This document shows positions 17,737 to 26,294 of a DNA stretch of 64,000 nucleotides, in pieces. A model generated the notes under the pieces. It searched no databases. It had not been told where the DNA came from and worked only from the letters and a program-made list of their open reading frames with translations. Every line of letters begins with the position of its first letter. Position 1 is the first letter of the stretch. This DNA is from Pseudocolwellia sp048296855. Lineage in GTDB: Bacteria; Pseudomonadota; Gammaproteobacteria; Enterobacterales; Alteromonadaceae. Made by a program: the position numbers and the translations under genes. The stretch lies in NCBI GenBank assembly GCA_048296855.1, contig CP182631.1; one strand, given 5' to 3'.

Positions 17737-18504
17737 TTAAAAACTATACACTAGCGTAATAGCTGTTTGGGTATCTGTTCTTTCATTACCCTCTGCAACT
17801 TCAGTATTATGGTCTATTTTAAATGAAAACTTTAACTGTAATGTTTCAATTAATTTAGTGGTAATTGAAGATTCAGCTTTATACTTACTATTTTCACCTG
17901 ATTTTGGCGCATATTTAGCACTTAATGTTTGTTTAAATTGAACAAAGTTATTTATTTTTCTTAAATAAAGTACTTGAGCTTGAACAATAAATGCACTGTT
18001 AGTTACGTCACTATCTTTTAATACGTCACGCTTATAACCTGGACCAATATCTGCGAAAAAAGAAGCGACTTCTGTTTTATACCATTCACGACCCCAACCA
18101 GCCGAAAGTGAACTTTGGCTATCAAAGTTGCCTGTTTTACTATCTTCATAAGCTAAGTCACCATATACATAGCTTTTTTTAGCTTTATTTAAGGTGTAAT
18201 TGGTTTTTGATTCAATGGTCCACTTTTGATCTGTGGTTTCAAAGTTTTCAGAGCCGTCAGCTTGTATTGTATCTGCTTTTTTGATTAATAAGTCAAAAGC
18301 AAGTGTGCTACGCCATAAATCTTTTTCGTATTTTAAATCGTATCCGGCCTTTAAATCGGTACTTCTTGTATTACCTGATTTAAAAAGCATACCTAATTCA
18401 GCAGATGATGTTATTGCTGACTTTTCAGCTGGCTCAGCAGCTAAGGCTACTGAGCTAGTTAATGTTAAGCCAAGAGACGCGGCTACAATTAATTTATGGT
18501 CCAT
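17737..18504 (-). CDS. DUF481 outer-membrane beta-barrel protein
   Basis: Exported 255-residue protein of the YdiY-like DUF481 family (often labelled salt-induced outer membrane protein). Signal peptide at residues 1-22 ends at VALAAEPAEK. The remainder alternates amphipathic strands (DLKAGYDLKYEKDLWRSTLAFDL, SLSAGWGREWY) and ends in an aromatic residue (TLVYSF), as outer-membrane barrels do. Its ATG lies one base after the mscS stop, so it is probably translated by coupling. Function unknown; linkage to an osmotic-shock channel fits an envelope/osmolarity role. Confidence 0.85.
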   Translation of the reverse strand: MDHKLIVAASLGLTLTSSVALAAEPAEKSAITSSAELGMLFKSGNTRSTDLKAGYDLKYEKDLWRSTLAFDLLIKKADTIQADGSENFETTDQKWTIESKTNYTLNKAKKSYVYGDLAYEDSKTGNFDSQSSLSAGWGREWYKTEVASFFADIGPGYKRDVLKDSDVTNSAFIVQAQVLYLRKINNFVQFKQTLSAKYAPKSGENSKYKAESSITTKLIETLQLKFSFKIDHNTEVAEGNERTDTQTAITLVYSF

Positions 18505-18505
18505 A

Positions 18506-19324
18506 TTAGTCTTCTTTATTCATGTGCAAACCCATTTGTGGGTAAGGGATTTCAATGCCAGCTTCGTCTAGAGACACTTTAATTGTTTCTAATAATTCAA
18601 AGTATACTGGCCAGTAATCTGCCGATTTAACCCAAGGACGAAGCACTAAATTTACAGAACTATCAGCTAGTTCACTTACACCAATAGTTACAGCCTGATC
18701 TTTTAATACTAATTCATGTTCATTTGCTATTTTAGCTAATATTTCTTTAGTTTTAGCAAGATCGGCGTCGTAGCTTACACCAATAACTAAATCGATTCTA
18801 CGTGTAGGTTTAGTCGAATAGTTAGTAATTGTACCGCCAGTAATTGCTGAATTTGGAATAATGACTGTTTTATTATCACCAGATCTTAACTGTGTAGAAA
18901 ATATGTGAATTTCTTCAACTACGCCTGCAGTACCCGCTACTTCTACAAAGTCACCACTTTTAAACGGTTTTAATACGATAAGTAATACACCTGAAGCAAA
19001 GTTAGATAAAGAACCTTGAAGTGCTAAACCAACAGCTAAACCAGCAGCACCAATAATAGCGACTAGAGATGTTGTATTAAAGCCCATGTGAGAAATAGCA
19101 GCAATAATAGAAACGAAGAATATTAGGCTAAATAAAATACTACCTACAAAGCTTGAAACGGCTTTATCAATATTCTTAGCAAGCATAACTTTAATAATCG
19201 TATTACTTATAAGTCTTGCAACCCATTTACCGATGACGATGATCGCAATAGCGATAGCAAAATCAATTAAATATTGTAGAAATAAGCCTTGGTTTTCTGA
19301 AAACCATTTGTTGATCATGTCCAT
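18506..19324 (-). CDS. mscS: small-conductance mechanosensitive channel MscS
   Basis: Inner-membrane channel that opens under membrane tension to release solutes on osmotic downshock. The 272 residues show three membrane segments (~15-40, ~58-80, ~85-118), the pore helix signature (GAAGLAVGLALQGSLSNFASGVLLI), and the C-terminal beta and alpha/beta vestibule (FKSGDFVEVAGTAGVVEEI, TVIIPNSAITGGTITNYS). Length agrees with E. coli MscS (286). RBS AAAGGAT before ATG 19324. Operon with the DUF481 gene. Confidence 0.94.
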   Translation of the reverse strand: MDMINKWFSENQGLFLQYLIDFAIAIAIIVIGKWVARLISNTIIKVMLAKNIDKAVSSFVGSILFSLIFFVSIIAAISHMGFNTTSLVAIIGAAGLAVGLALQGSLSNFASGVLLIVLKPFKSGDFVEVAGTAGVVEEIHIFSTQLRSGDNKTVIIPNSAITGGTITNYSTKPTRRIDLVIGVSYDADLAKTKEILAKIANEHELVLKDQAVTIGVSELADSSVNLVLRPWVKSADYWPVYFELLETIKVSLDEAGIEIPYPQMGLHMNKED

Positions 19325-19473
19325 GTGTTTATCCTTTAGTTGTGTATGTTTTTTATTTTAGAACAAAAAGAGTATATAGCATGTTTTTTATTATAAAAAG
19401 GTAGGGGATGAAAAAATGTTAATATTTTGTTAAATATTTTTATATGGTTTGGGATATTGTTCATCAGATAATA

Positions 19474-19510
19474 AAAAAGGGTAAATATAAAAATTATATT
19501 TACCCTTTTT
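19474..19510. terminator. bidirectional terminator after fba
   Basis: A 17-bp perfect stem from AAAAAGGGTAAATATAA (19474-19490) and its complement (19494-19510) with loop AAA and A/T tails. It lies 21 bp past the fba stop on the minus strand. Confidence 0.9.
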
Positions 19511-19531
19511 ATAGTTCAAACGCTGCTGAAT

Positions 19532-20572
19532 TTAACTATTATATTTTTTACACATATTATCTAGCGATACAGGATTGATTTTACTGGCATTACCAGCAGT
19601 TCCAAAAGCTTCGTATCTATCTTTACAAATAGAGTGCATCGCCTTTACTGACTGCGCCAAATATTTACGTGGATCAAATTCAGCTGGGTTTTCAGCCATA
19701 TAACGTCTAATTGCACCTGTTGAAGCTAAACGTAAGTCAGTATCAATATTAATTTTTCTTACGCCGTTTTTAATACCTTCTTGAATTTGCTCAATAGGTA
19801 CACCGTATGTTTCATTAATAGCTCCACCATTTTCGTTGATGATAGCTAACCAATCTTGTGGTACTGATGAAGAACCATGCATAACGAGATGAGTATTAGG
19901 TATGCGTTTGTTAATCGCTTTAATACGATCAATTGCAAGAATGTCGTCAGTAGGTGGGCGAGTAAATTTATAAGCACCATGAGATGTGCCACATGCAATA
20001 GCTAATGCATCTACATTAGTTTTAGCCACAAAGTCGGCGGCTTCTTCAGGATCTGTGAGCATTTGTTCTTTATCTAATATACCTTCAGCTCCAACGCCAT
20101 CTTCTTCTCCAGCCATACCTGTTTCTAAAGAGCCTAAACAACCCAACTCTCCTTCTACAGATACACCACAAGCATGTGCTATTTCTACTGTTCGTCTAGT
20201 TACATCTACATTATATTCATAACTCGAAGGGGTTTTTCCGTCTTCAAGTAATGAGCCGTCCATCATAACTGAAGAGAAGCCTAACTGAATAGCGCGTTGG
20301 CATATAGCAAGTGAAGTGCCGTGATCTTGATGCATTACAACAGGAATATGTGGGAATTCTTCTATGGCTGCTAGTATTAAATGTTTTAAGAATGGGGCTC
20401 CTGCATAGGCTCTTGCTCCAGCGGAAGCTTGTAAAATTACAGGGCTATTTGTTTCGTTAGCAGCGAGCATAATAGCTCTAACTTGCTCAAGATTATTTAC
20501 ATTAAATGCAGGTATTCCATAACCATATTCCGCCGCATGATCTAACATTTGACGCATAGAAATTAATGCCAT
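19532..20572 (-). CDS. fba: fructose-bisphosphate aldolase, class II
   Basis: Zinc-dependent aldolase interconverting fructose 1,6-bisphosphate with dihydroxyacetone phosphate and glyceraldehyde 3-phosphate. The 346-residue enzyme is of the Calvin-cycle subtype of class II (MALISMRQMLDHAAEYGYGIPAFNV start). Zinc-binding and catalytic segments are visible: VVMHQDHGTS, GELGCLGSLETG, THLVMHGSSSVP and INIDTDLR. The start ATG at 20572 is supported by AGGAG eight bases upstream and by family alignment; a longer frame to 20665 would add 31 unconserved residues. In many gammaproteobacteria fba directly follows pgk; here 1.2 kb of repeats separates them. Confidence 0.95.
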   Translation of the reverse strand: MALISMRQMLDHAAEYGYGIPAFNVNNLEQVRAIMLAANETNSPVILQASAGARAYAGAPFLKHLILAAIEEFPHIPVVMHQDHGTSLAICQRAIQLGFSSVMMDGSLLEDGKTPSSYEYNVDVTRRTVEIAHACGVSVEGELGCLGSLETGMAGEEDGVGAEGILDKEQMLTDPEEAADFVAKTNVDALAIACGTSHGAYKFTRPPTDDILAIDRIKAINKRIPNTHLVMHGSSSVPQDWLAIINENGGAINETYGVPIEQIQEGIKNGVRKINIDTDLRLASTGAIRRYMAENPAEFDPRKYLAQSVKAMHSICKDRYEAFGTAGNASKINPVSLDNMCKKYNS

Positions 20573-20608
20573 TACAACACTCCTAAAGTTTAAATAGACT
20601 TTTGATTG

Positions 20609-20792
20609 GTTTCGTTTCGAAACAAAATATGTTTCATGGTGTAATTGTATCAGAAAAAAATACACATTAGCATAGCGAAATTTTGGGATGTAATGCTATG
20701 AAATCTATGTTTTAAGCTTTTTATGGGAGAATGTACTAATTTTACAACAATATTTGATGATAAAGATGGTTTTTGTATGTTTCGTTTCGAAA
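20609..20792. promoter_or_regulatory. upstream region of fba with a duplicated 14-mer
   Basis: GTTTCGTTTCGAAA occurs at 20609-20622 and again at 20779-20792, exactly 170 bp apart. The proximal copy lies 37 bp upstream of the fba start codon and continues into a second dyad, GAAACA-N5-TGTTTC (20619-20635). The minus-strand form contains GAAACG, the half-site of Cra/FruR, which controls glycolytic genes in enterobacteria, but the palindrome differs from the Cra consensus. The sites look like paired operators for a sugar-responsive repressor. Confidence 0.5.
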
Positions 20793-21024
20793 TTTATGTA
20801 ATTTTACAACAAAAGCTGTTTTAATTTTTTATATTTTTTTTGGCTTTTAAATTTATATATTTTATAAGGACACAAAAATATCTATGTATACCGGTTACCA
20901 ATCGAGAGGCTATTTCAGAGTGCTTGAGCGATATCAATTCAAGGCACTGCTTTGTAATAATGGCGTCCCCTTATAAAAAGCACTGTTGATGAAGTGATTT
21001 TGCTCAAGCGCTTCTTCGATGGGT

Positions 21025-21205
21025 CTAAAAACAATTTATGCTTCGTTATTAACTTTAGTCGGGTTCCTACATGGATCTAGGACATTAGGGGAAAGCAGGA
21101 GTAGTTACCGAGAATAACCATAACGTAAACTTAATGCCTTGCATACATGGATGTAGACCTTAGATTAAATTTGGAGCGTAAAATCTGTGCCTAAATTGTT
21201 TTTAG
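21025..21205. repeat. 181-bp segment bounded by a 14-bp inverted repeat (R3)
   Basis: CTAAAAACAATTTA at 21025-21038 and its exact complement TAAATTGTTTTTAG at 21192-21205 bound the segment. Inside, CTACATGGATCTAG (~21069) and TACATGGATGTAG (~21144) are two REP-like palindromic motifs. No target duplication was seen and there is no reading frame. 20793-21024 shows nothing recognisable. Confidence 0.45.
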
Positions 21206-21280
21206 TTCCCACTGAAACCTGCATCTTGAATGATAACGGGTATATATTAGTGCGCGTTGACCTTTTGGGTTTAAATTTTA

Positions 21281-21344
21281 TTTAAATGAACGAGTAAAGC
21301 AACGCTAGTTGGGTATTTCTGCTGCGTTATCGTTTTCTTAAGTA
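21281..21344 (+). repeat. R2 repeat, first-half copy
   Basis: Sixty-four bases align without gaps to 9984-10047. Lies between R3 and MITE-like copy 2, making this gap a nest of repeats. Confidence 0.65.
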
Positions 21345-21393
21345 GAATAACCACGTATTAAAAAACGAAGCTTTACATAATAACAAAACTAGC

Positions 21394-21624
21394 TAACCTC
21401 AGCTCGGGATAAGCAAAGTTACTCAACAAGCTATTTTTATGCCTAACTTCGTTGAATTTATTACTAATAGCTAGCTATTAGATAGAAAAATTCGCCTTGT
21501 TATACACAAAAATATCAATGTTGAGAGACGAATATAACTTAGGAAAACAACGGTACAGGTTAAGGTTTTGATAAATAATAATTTTAATTCATTATCTAAC
21601 ATTCATTAACCCGAGTTGAGGTTA
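21394..21624 (+). repeat. 231-bp MITE-like element, copy 2 (reference copy)
   Basis: Terminal inverted repeats TAACCTCAGCTCGGG and CCCGAGTTGAGGTTA (one mismatch in 15). Flanked on each side by TAGCTA, counting the terminal TA as part of the duplication, so the empty site reads ACTAGCTATTG. An internal perfect 18-bp palindrome CTAATAGCTAGCTATTAG lies at 21464-21481. No frame long enough to encode a transposase; a non-autonomous element is the best explanation. Confidence 0.9.
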
Positions 21625-21730
21625 GCTATTGCAAAAATATACCCCTGAGGTCACACGTTTTAGTTTGTTTATTAAAAAAGTTTGAAGATTAAGATAAATA
21701 AAGAAGTGTTTAGTATAAATGTTAAATTGT

Positions 21731-21768
21731 AATTCAACCTGTTTCGATTATATGAAACAGGCTGAATT
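21731..21768 (-). terminator. hairpin after pgk, likely terminator
   Basis: AATTCA-A-CCTGTTTC (21731-21745) pairs with GAAACAGG-C-TGAATT (21754-21768) with one mismatch and an 8-base loop, 22 bp beyond the pgk stop. T tract is modest. Confidence 0.65.
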
Positions 21769-21790
21769 AATTATGCTTTAGCAAGTAATA

Positions 21791-22963
21791 CTATTTACCG
21801 CGTTGCTCTAAAATTTCAACAGCGGGTAATACTTTGCCTTCAACAAACTCTAAAAATGCGCCACCGCCTGTTGAGATGTATGATACTTGATCTGCAAGGT
21901 CAAACTTATCAATAGCGGCTAAAGTATCGCCACCGCCAGCAATTGAAAAGGCATCACTTTCAGCAATAGCTCGAGCAACGATTTCAGTGCCTTTAGCAAA
22001 TGCATCAAACTCAAATACACCACATGGGCCATTCCAAAGAATGGTTTTTGCATTTTTTAATATTTCAGCTGCTTGTGCTGCTGATTTAGGGCCGTAATCG
22101 ATAATTTCTTCGTCGCTTGTGATTTCGCTTGGATCTTTAACGGTTGTTACCGAATTATCGTTCCATTCACTAAAGCCTTCTTTTGTTGTTGTTACGTCTT
22201 GAGCAAAAATAACTTCAGTTTCTCTACATAAGCGTTGTGCTTCAGGAATCAGGTCTTTTTCGTATAACGAGTTACCTACTTCATGACCGGCAGCGGCAAC
22301 AAATGTATTTGAAATACCACCACCAACAACAAGTACATCGGCAATTTTAGATAACGCATCTAAAACTGTTAATTTAGTAGAAACCTTTGAACCACCTACT
22401 ACTGCAACTAATGGGCGAGCAGGGTTATCAAGTGCTTTACCTAAAGCTTCTAATTCAGCTGACAGTAAAGGACCCGCAGCAGCGACAGGAGCAAATTTAG
22501 CTACGCCATGTGTAGAAGCATGAGCGCGATGAGCAGTACCAAAAGCATCCATAACAAAAACGTCACATAATGCGGCTAATTTTTTAGATAGAGCTTCGTC
22601 GTTAGCTTTTTCGCCAAGGTTAAAACGTATGTTTTCAAATACAACCAGTTCACCAGCAACAGATTCAACACCGTTTAAGTAATCTTTCTCTAACCTTACT
22701 GGAAAGTTCAATGCTGCTGCTAAGTAGTCAACAACAGGTTGTAATGAAAATTCGTCATTAGCTTCGCCTTCAGTAGGGCGTCCTAAATGTGACATAACCA
22801 TCACTTTAGCGCCAGCTTCTAAAGCTAGCTTTAACGTTGGTAATGCCGCTCTTAAGCGAGCATCAGACGTAATTTTTCCGTCTTGAATTGGTACGTTTAA
22901 GTCTTCTCTAATAAGTACACGTTTTTGTGATAAATCTAGATCGGCCATTTTAATAATAGACAT
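21791..22963 (-). CDS. pgk: phosphoglycerate kinase
   Basis: Glycolytic and gluconeogenic kinase transferring phosphate between 1,3-bisphosphoglycerate and ADP. The 390-residue protein has all markers: REDLNVP near residue 20, SHLGRPTEGE, ENIRFNLGEKAND, GTAHRAHAST, the hinge VAVVGGSKVSTKL, and the C-terminal nucleotide loop SIAGGGDTLAAIDKF with STGGGAFLEF. It follows epd by 64 bp in the tkt-epd-pgk order on the minus strand. Confidence 0.98.
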   Translation of the reverse strand: MSIIKMADLDLSQKRVLIREDLNVPIQDGKITSDARLRAALPTLKLALEAGAKVMVMSHLGRPTEGEANDEFSLQPVVDYLAAALNFPVRLEKDYLNGVESVAGELVVFENIRFNLGEKANDEALSKKLAALCDVFVMDAFGTAHRAHASTHGVAKFAPVAAAGPLLSAELEALGKALDNPARPLVAVVGGSKVSTKLTVLDALSKIADVLVVGGGISNTFVAAAGHEVGNSLYEKDLIPEAQRLCRETEVIFAQDVTTTKEGFSEWNDNSVTTVKDPSEITSDEEIIDYGPKSAAQAAEILKNAKTILWNGPCGVFEFDAFAKGTEIVARAIAESDAFSIAGGGDTLAAIDKFDLADQVSYISTGGGAFLEFVEGKVLPAVEILEQRGK

Positions 22964-23027
22964 TTTGGATCCCTATAATTTGTTAAATTAAAATTGTTAA
23001 ATTAAATTGTTTATGTGTAGCTTTGTT

Positions 23028-24047
23028 TTAAAGATACTTAGCCATAACGCTTGCGGTATCTAACATTCTGTTAGCAAAGCCCCATTCGTTGTCACACCAT
23101 ATTAATAGTTTAACTAGGCGTTTATGACTAACACGTGTTTGGTTACCATCGACGATACATGAATGTGGATCATGATTAAAATCAACAGAAACTAACGGTT
23201 CTTCGGTATACCCTAATATGCCTTGTAGGCCATTATTTTTACTGTTCTGTATTGCTTGGTTAATTGCTTTTATATCAACATCTTTAGATACGGTTAAGCT
23301 TAAATCCATTGCTGTTACATTTATGGTTGGTACTCGTACGGCAATGGCTTCAAAACGGCCTGAAAACTTAGGTAATATCCTCTCAATACCAACAGCAAGT
23401 TTAGTATCTACAGGAATAATAGAATGACTTGCCGCTCTGGCTCTTCTTAAATCAGGATGATAAGCATCAATAACTTGTTGATCATGCATTGAAGAGTGAA
23501 TAGTGGTTATTGTTCCACTTTCAACACCAAAAGCATCATCAATAGCATTAATAACAGGTACTACGCAGTTAGTTGTGCAAGAGCCATTAGAAACAATATT
23601 ATGTTTTTGAGATAAAAGGTGGTGGTTAACACCATAGATAATAGTCGCGTCAACTTCTGCATCACTTGAAGCAGGGTGTGAATACAATACTTTTTTCGCA
23701 CCTTGTTTTAAGTGTTGTTCACCTTGATCGTATTGATCAAATTTACCTGTACATTCAAGTACTATATCTACTTGGTGTTTAGCCCAAGGAAGACTAGATA
23801 ATTGTTTTTCGTGAGATAAGTGAGTGAGTTTACCATTTATTAGTAAATGCTCATTGTGAAGTTCTACAGGAAAAGAGAAGCGTCCGTGAGTTGAATCGTA
23901 TTTTAATAAGTGAGCAATACCTTCGGGTGTTGCAATTTCATTAATAGCGACCAGATTAAATTCATCTGATCTATTGCTTTCAAATAAAGCGCGAGCAACG
24001 TTGCGACCAATTCTTCCAAAACCATTTATGGCGATATTTATAGACAT
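23028..24047 (-). CDS. epd: erythrose-4-phosphate dehydrogenase
   Basis: NAD-dependent oxidation of erythrose 4-phosphate to 4-phosphoerythronate, the first step of the DXP-dependent vitamin B6 pathway. It has the GAPDH fold with the Rossmann start IAINGFGRIGRNVARAL and catalytic cysteine in SNGSCTTNCVVPV. Assignment to Epd instead of GAPDH rests on TTIHSSMHDQQVIDAYH and DLRRARAASHSIIP, Epd-type sequences, and on its position between tkt and pgk. 339 residues equals E. coli Epd. The start lacks a good Shine-Dalgarno and lies 17 bp after a terminator-like hairpin. Confidence 0.93.
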   Translation of the reverse strand: MSINIAINGFGRIGRNVARALFESNRSDEFNLVAINEIATPEGIAHLLKYDSTHGRFSFPVELHNEHLLINGKLTHLSHEKQLSSLPWAKHQVDIVLECTGKFDQYDQGEQHLKQGAKKVLYSHPASSDAEVDATIIYGVNHHLLSQKHNIVSNGSCTTNCVVPVINAIDDAFGVESGTITTIHSSMHDQQVIDAYHPDLRRARAASHSIIPVDTKLAVGIERILPKFSGRFEAIAVRVPTINVTAMDLSLTVSKDVDIKAINQAIQNSKNNGLQGILGYTEEPLVSVDFNHDPHSCIVDGNQTRVSHKRLVKLLIWCDNEWGFANRMLDTASVMAKYL

Positions 24048-24063
24048 AGAAACTACAAAATAA

Positions 24064-24090
24064 AAAAGAACCTGAAAAACAGGTTCTTTT
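24064..24090 (-). terminator. intrinsic terminator or attenuator between tkt and epd
   Basis: AAAAGAACCTG (24064-24074) and CAGGTTCTTTT (24080-24090) form an 11-bp stem with loop AAAAA and U-rich tails on both strands, directly after tkt and only 17 bp ahead of epd. Confidence 0.85.
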
Positions 24091-24105
24091 GTTTAAGGAT
24101 TTAAA

Positions 24106-26085
24106 TTAAAGACTTTTAACTGTTTTAACAATATTGTCTACTGTAAAACCAAAGTGCTCTAATAATACATTGCCAGGAGCAGACTCACCGAATGTTGTCA
24201 TGCCGATGATTTTTCCAGCAAAGCCAACATACTTGTACCAAAAATCAGTATGAGCAGCTTCAATAGAAACTCTTTTGGTAACGCTAGATGGTAAAACGGC
24301 TTCTTTGTATGCAGCATCTTGCTCATCAAAAATGCTTGTTGATGGCATTGATACTACGCGAACTTTATCGCCTAGTTGTTCAGCTGCTTGCATTGCTATA
24401 CCAACTTCAGAACCTGTAGCAATTAAAATAACCTCAGGTGTACCAGCACTGTCTTTTAATATATAAGCACCTTTAGCTATGTTATTTACTTGTTCAGTTG
24501 TTCTTGATTGAGCAGGTAAACCTTGGCGTGAAAAGATAAGTGATGTAGGGGCATTTTGACGTTGAATAGCGTTTTTCCATGCTACTGCAGACTCAGTTGC
24601 ATCAGCTGGACGCCATGTCACCATGTTAGGTGTGTTACGTAAATTAGCTAATTGTTCTACAGGTTGATGTGTTGGACCATCTTCACCTTGACCAATTGAA
24701 TCATGCGTATAAACAAAAATATTCTGAATGCCCATAAGTGCTGACATACGTACTGCGTTTCTAGCGTATTCCATGAACATCATGAAAGTTGCGCCGTAGT
24801 TAATAAAACCACCGTGCAAAGAAATACCATTCATAATGCCGCTCATACCAAATTCACGTACGCCGTAAAAAATGTAGTTACCTGCAGTATCTTCTTGAAT
24901 ACCTTTTGAACCAGACCATAATGTTAAGTTTGAACCGGCTAAATCAGCGGAGCCACCTAATAATTCAGGCAATATTTGACCAAAGGCTTCGATAGCGTTT
25001 TGAGATGCTTTGCGAGATGCTATGTTTTCAGCTTTATCTTGGCATTGTGCGATATATTCATTGGCTTTTTGTTCAAACTCAGCAGGTAAGTCACCTTTGA
25101 TAACACGACGTTCATATTCTGCTGCTAATTCAGGGTAAGCTGTTTTATAGGCTGAAAATGCATCGTTCCATTGTGCTTGTTTAGTTTGGCCTTTTTCTTG
25201 TTGGTTCCATTGTGCTGCAATATCTGCAGGGATAGTAAACGGAGCATGTGGCCAATTTAAAAATTCACGTGTTGCTGCAATTTCGTCGTCACCTAAAGGT
25301 GCGCCATGACAATCATGACTACCTGATTTGTTTGGTGAACCAAAACCTATAATTGTTTTACAACAAATCATGGTTGGTTTGTCAGTAACTGATTTGGCTT
25401 CTGCAATTGCTGCTGTAATTTGCTCAGGGTTATGACCGTCTACACTGATCACATGCCAGCCGTATGAAGCAAATCTTTCTGGTGTATTGTCTGTAAACCA
25501 ACCTTCAACTTCACCATCAATTGAAATACCGTTGTCATCCCAAAATGCGATAAGTTTACCTAAGCCTAAAGTACCTGCTAATGAACATACTTCATGAGAA
25601 ATACCTTCCATTAAACAACCGTCACCTAAGAAACAGTATGTAAAGTGATCAACAATCGCATGATCTTCACGGTTAAATTGCGCCGCTAACGTTTTTTCAG
25701 CAATCGCCATGCCTACAGCGTTAGAAATACCAGCACCTAAAGGGCCTGTCGTTGTTTCAACGCCTGGAGTATAACCGTACTCAGGATGACCAGGTGTTTT
25801 AGAATGTAATTGACGGAAGTTTTTTAAATCATCTAGTGATACGTCATAACCAGTTAAATGTAATAGAGAATAAATAAGCATTGAGCCGTGGCCGTTAGAC
25901 AAAACAAATCTGTCTCGGTTTACCCATTTTGGATCCGTTGGATTATGATTTAAAAAATCACGCCATAAAACTTCAGCTATATCAGCCATACCCATAGGTG
26001 CACCTGGGTGACCTGATTTTGCTTTTTGAACAGCATCCATACTTAATGCTCGTATTGCGTTCGCTAGTTCTTGACGAGATGTCAT
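24106..26085 (-). CDS. tkt: transketolase
   Basis: Thiamine-diphosphate enzyme of the non-oxidative pentose phosphate pathway, exchanging two-carbon units between sugar phosphates. The 659 residues include the N-terminal SGHPGAPMGMADIAEVLW, the ThDP motif GDGCLMEGISHEVC ending at the metal-binding region FWDDNGISIDG, the pyrimidine domain YTHDSIGQGEDGPTHQPVEQLA, and a C-terminal domain to VKTVKSL. RBS GGAG eight bases before ATG. First gene of the tkt-epd-pgk group; erythrose 4-phosphate made here is the substrate of epd. Confidence 0.98.
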   Translation of the reverse strand: MTSRQELANAIRALSMDAVQKAKSGHPGAPMGMADIAEVLWRDFLNHNPTDPKWVNRDRFVLSNGHGSMLIYSLLHLTGYDVSLDDLKNFRQLHSKTPGHPEYGYTPGVETTTGPLGAGISNAVGMAIAEKTLAAQFNREDHAIVDHFTYCFLGDGCLMEGISHEVCSLAGTLGLGKLIAFWDDNGISIDGEVEGWFTDNTPERFASYGWHVISVDGHNPEQITAAIAEAKSVTDKPTMICCKTIIGFGSPNKSGSHDCHGAPLGDDEIAATREFLNWPHAPFTIPADIAAQWNQQEKGQTKQAQWNDAFSAYKTAYPELAAEYERRVIKGDLPAEFEQKANEYIAQCQDKAENIASRKASQNAIEAFGQILPELLGGSADLAGSNLTLWSGSKGIQEDTAGNYIFYGVREFGMSGIMNGISLHGGFINYGATFMMFMEYARNAVRMSALMGIQNIFVYTHDSIGQGEDGPTHQPVEQLANLRNTPNMVTWRPADATESAVAWKNAIQRQNAPTSLIFSRQGLPAQSRTTEQVNNIAKGAYILKDSAGTPEVILIATGSEVGIAMQAAEQLGDKVRVVSMPSTSIFDEQDAAYKEAVLPSSVTKRVSIEAAHTDFWYKYVGFAGKIIGMTTFGESAPGNVLLEHFGFTVDNIVKTVKSL

Positions 26086-26294
26086 AATTACTCCGCTTAG
26101 AATTGATAGGATTTATAAATATGTGCATTTTCACCTGAACGTACCTATAACTCAAATGTTATTCTGCTATTTGTTATATTTTATTTGTAAAGACATATCA
26201 TTTTTGAGTATGAAAATGAAATATACCTATAAATTTTAGGTGATTATCAGTATATTAATGACTCACTTTTTAGCTTTTTATTCATTAACTCTTT

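Noticed and set aside
20573..20665. Longer N terminus for the aldolase
   Set aside because: The extension covers one of the duplicated 14-mers and lacks conservation; AGGAG precedes ATG 20572.
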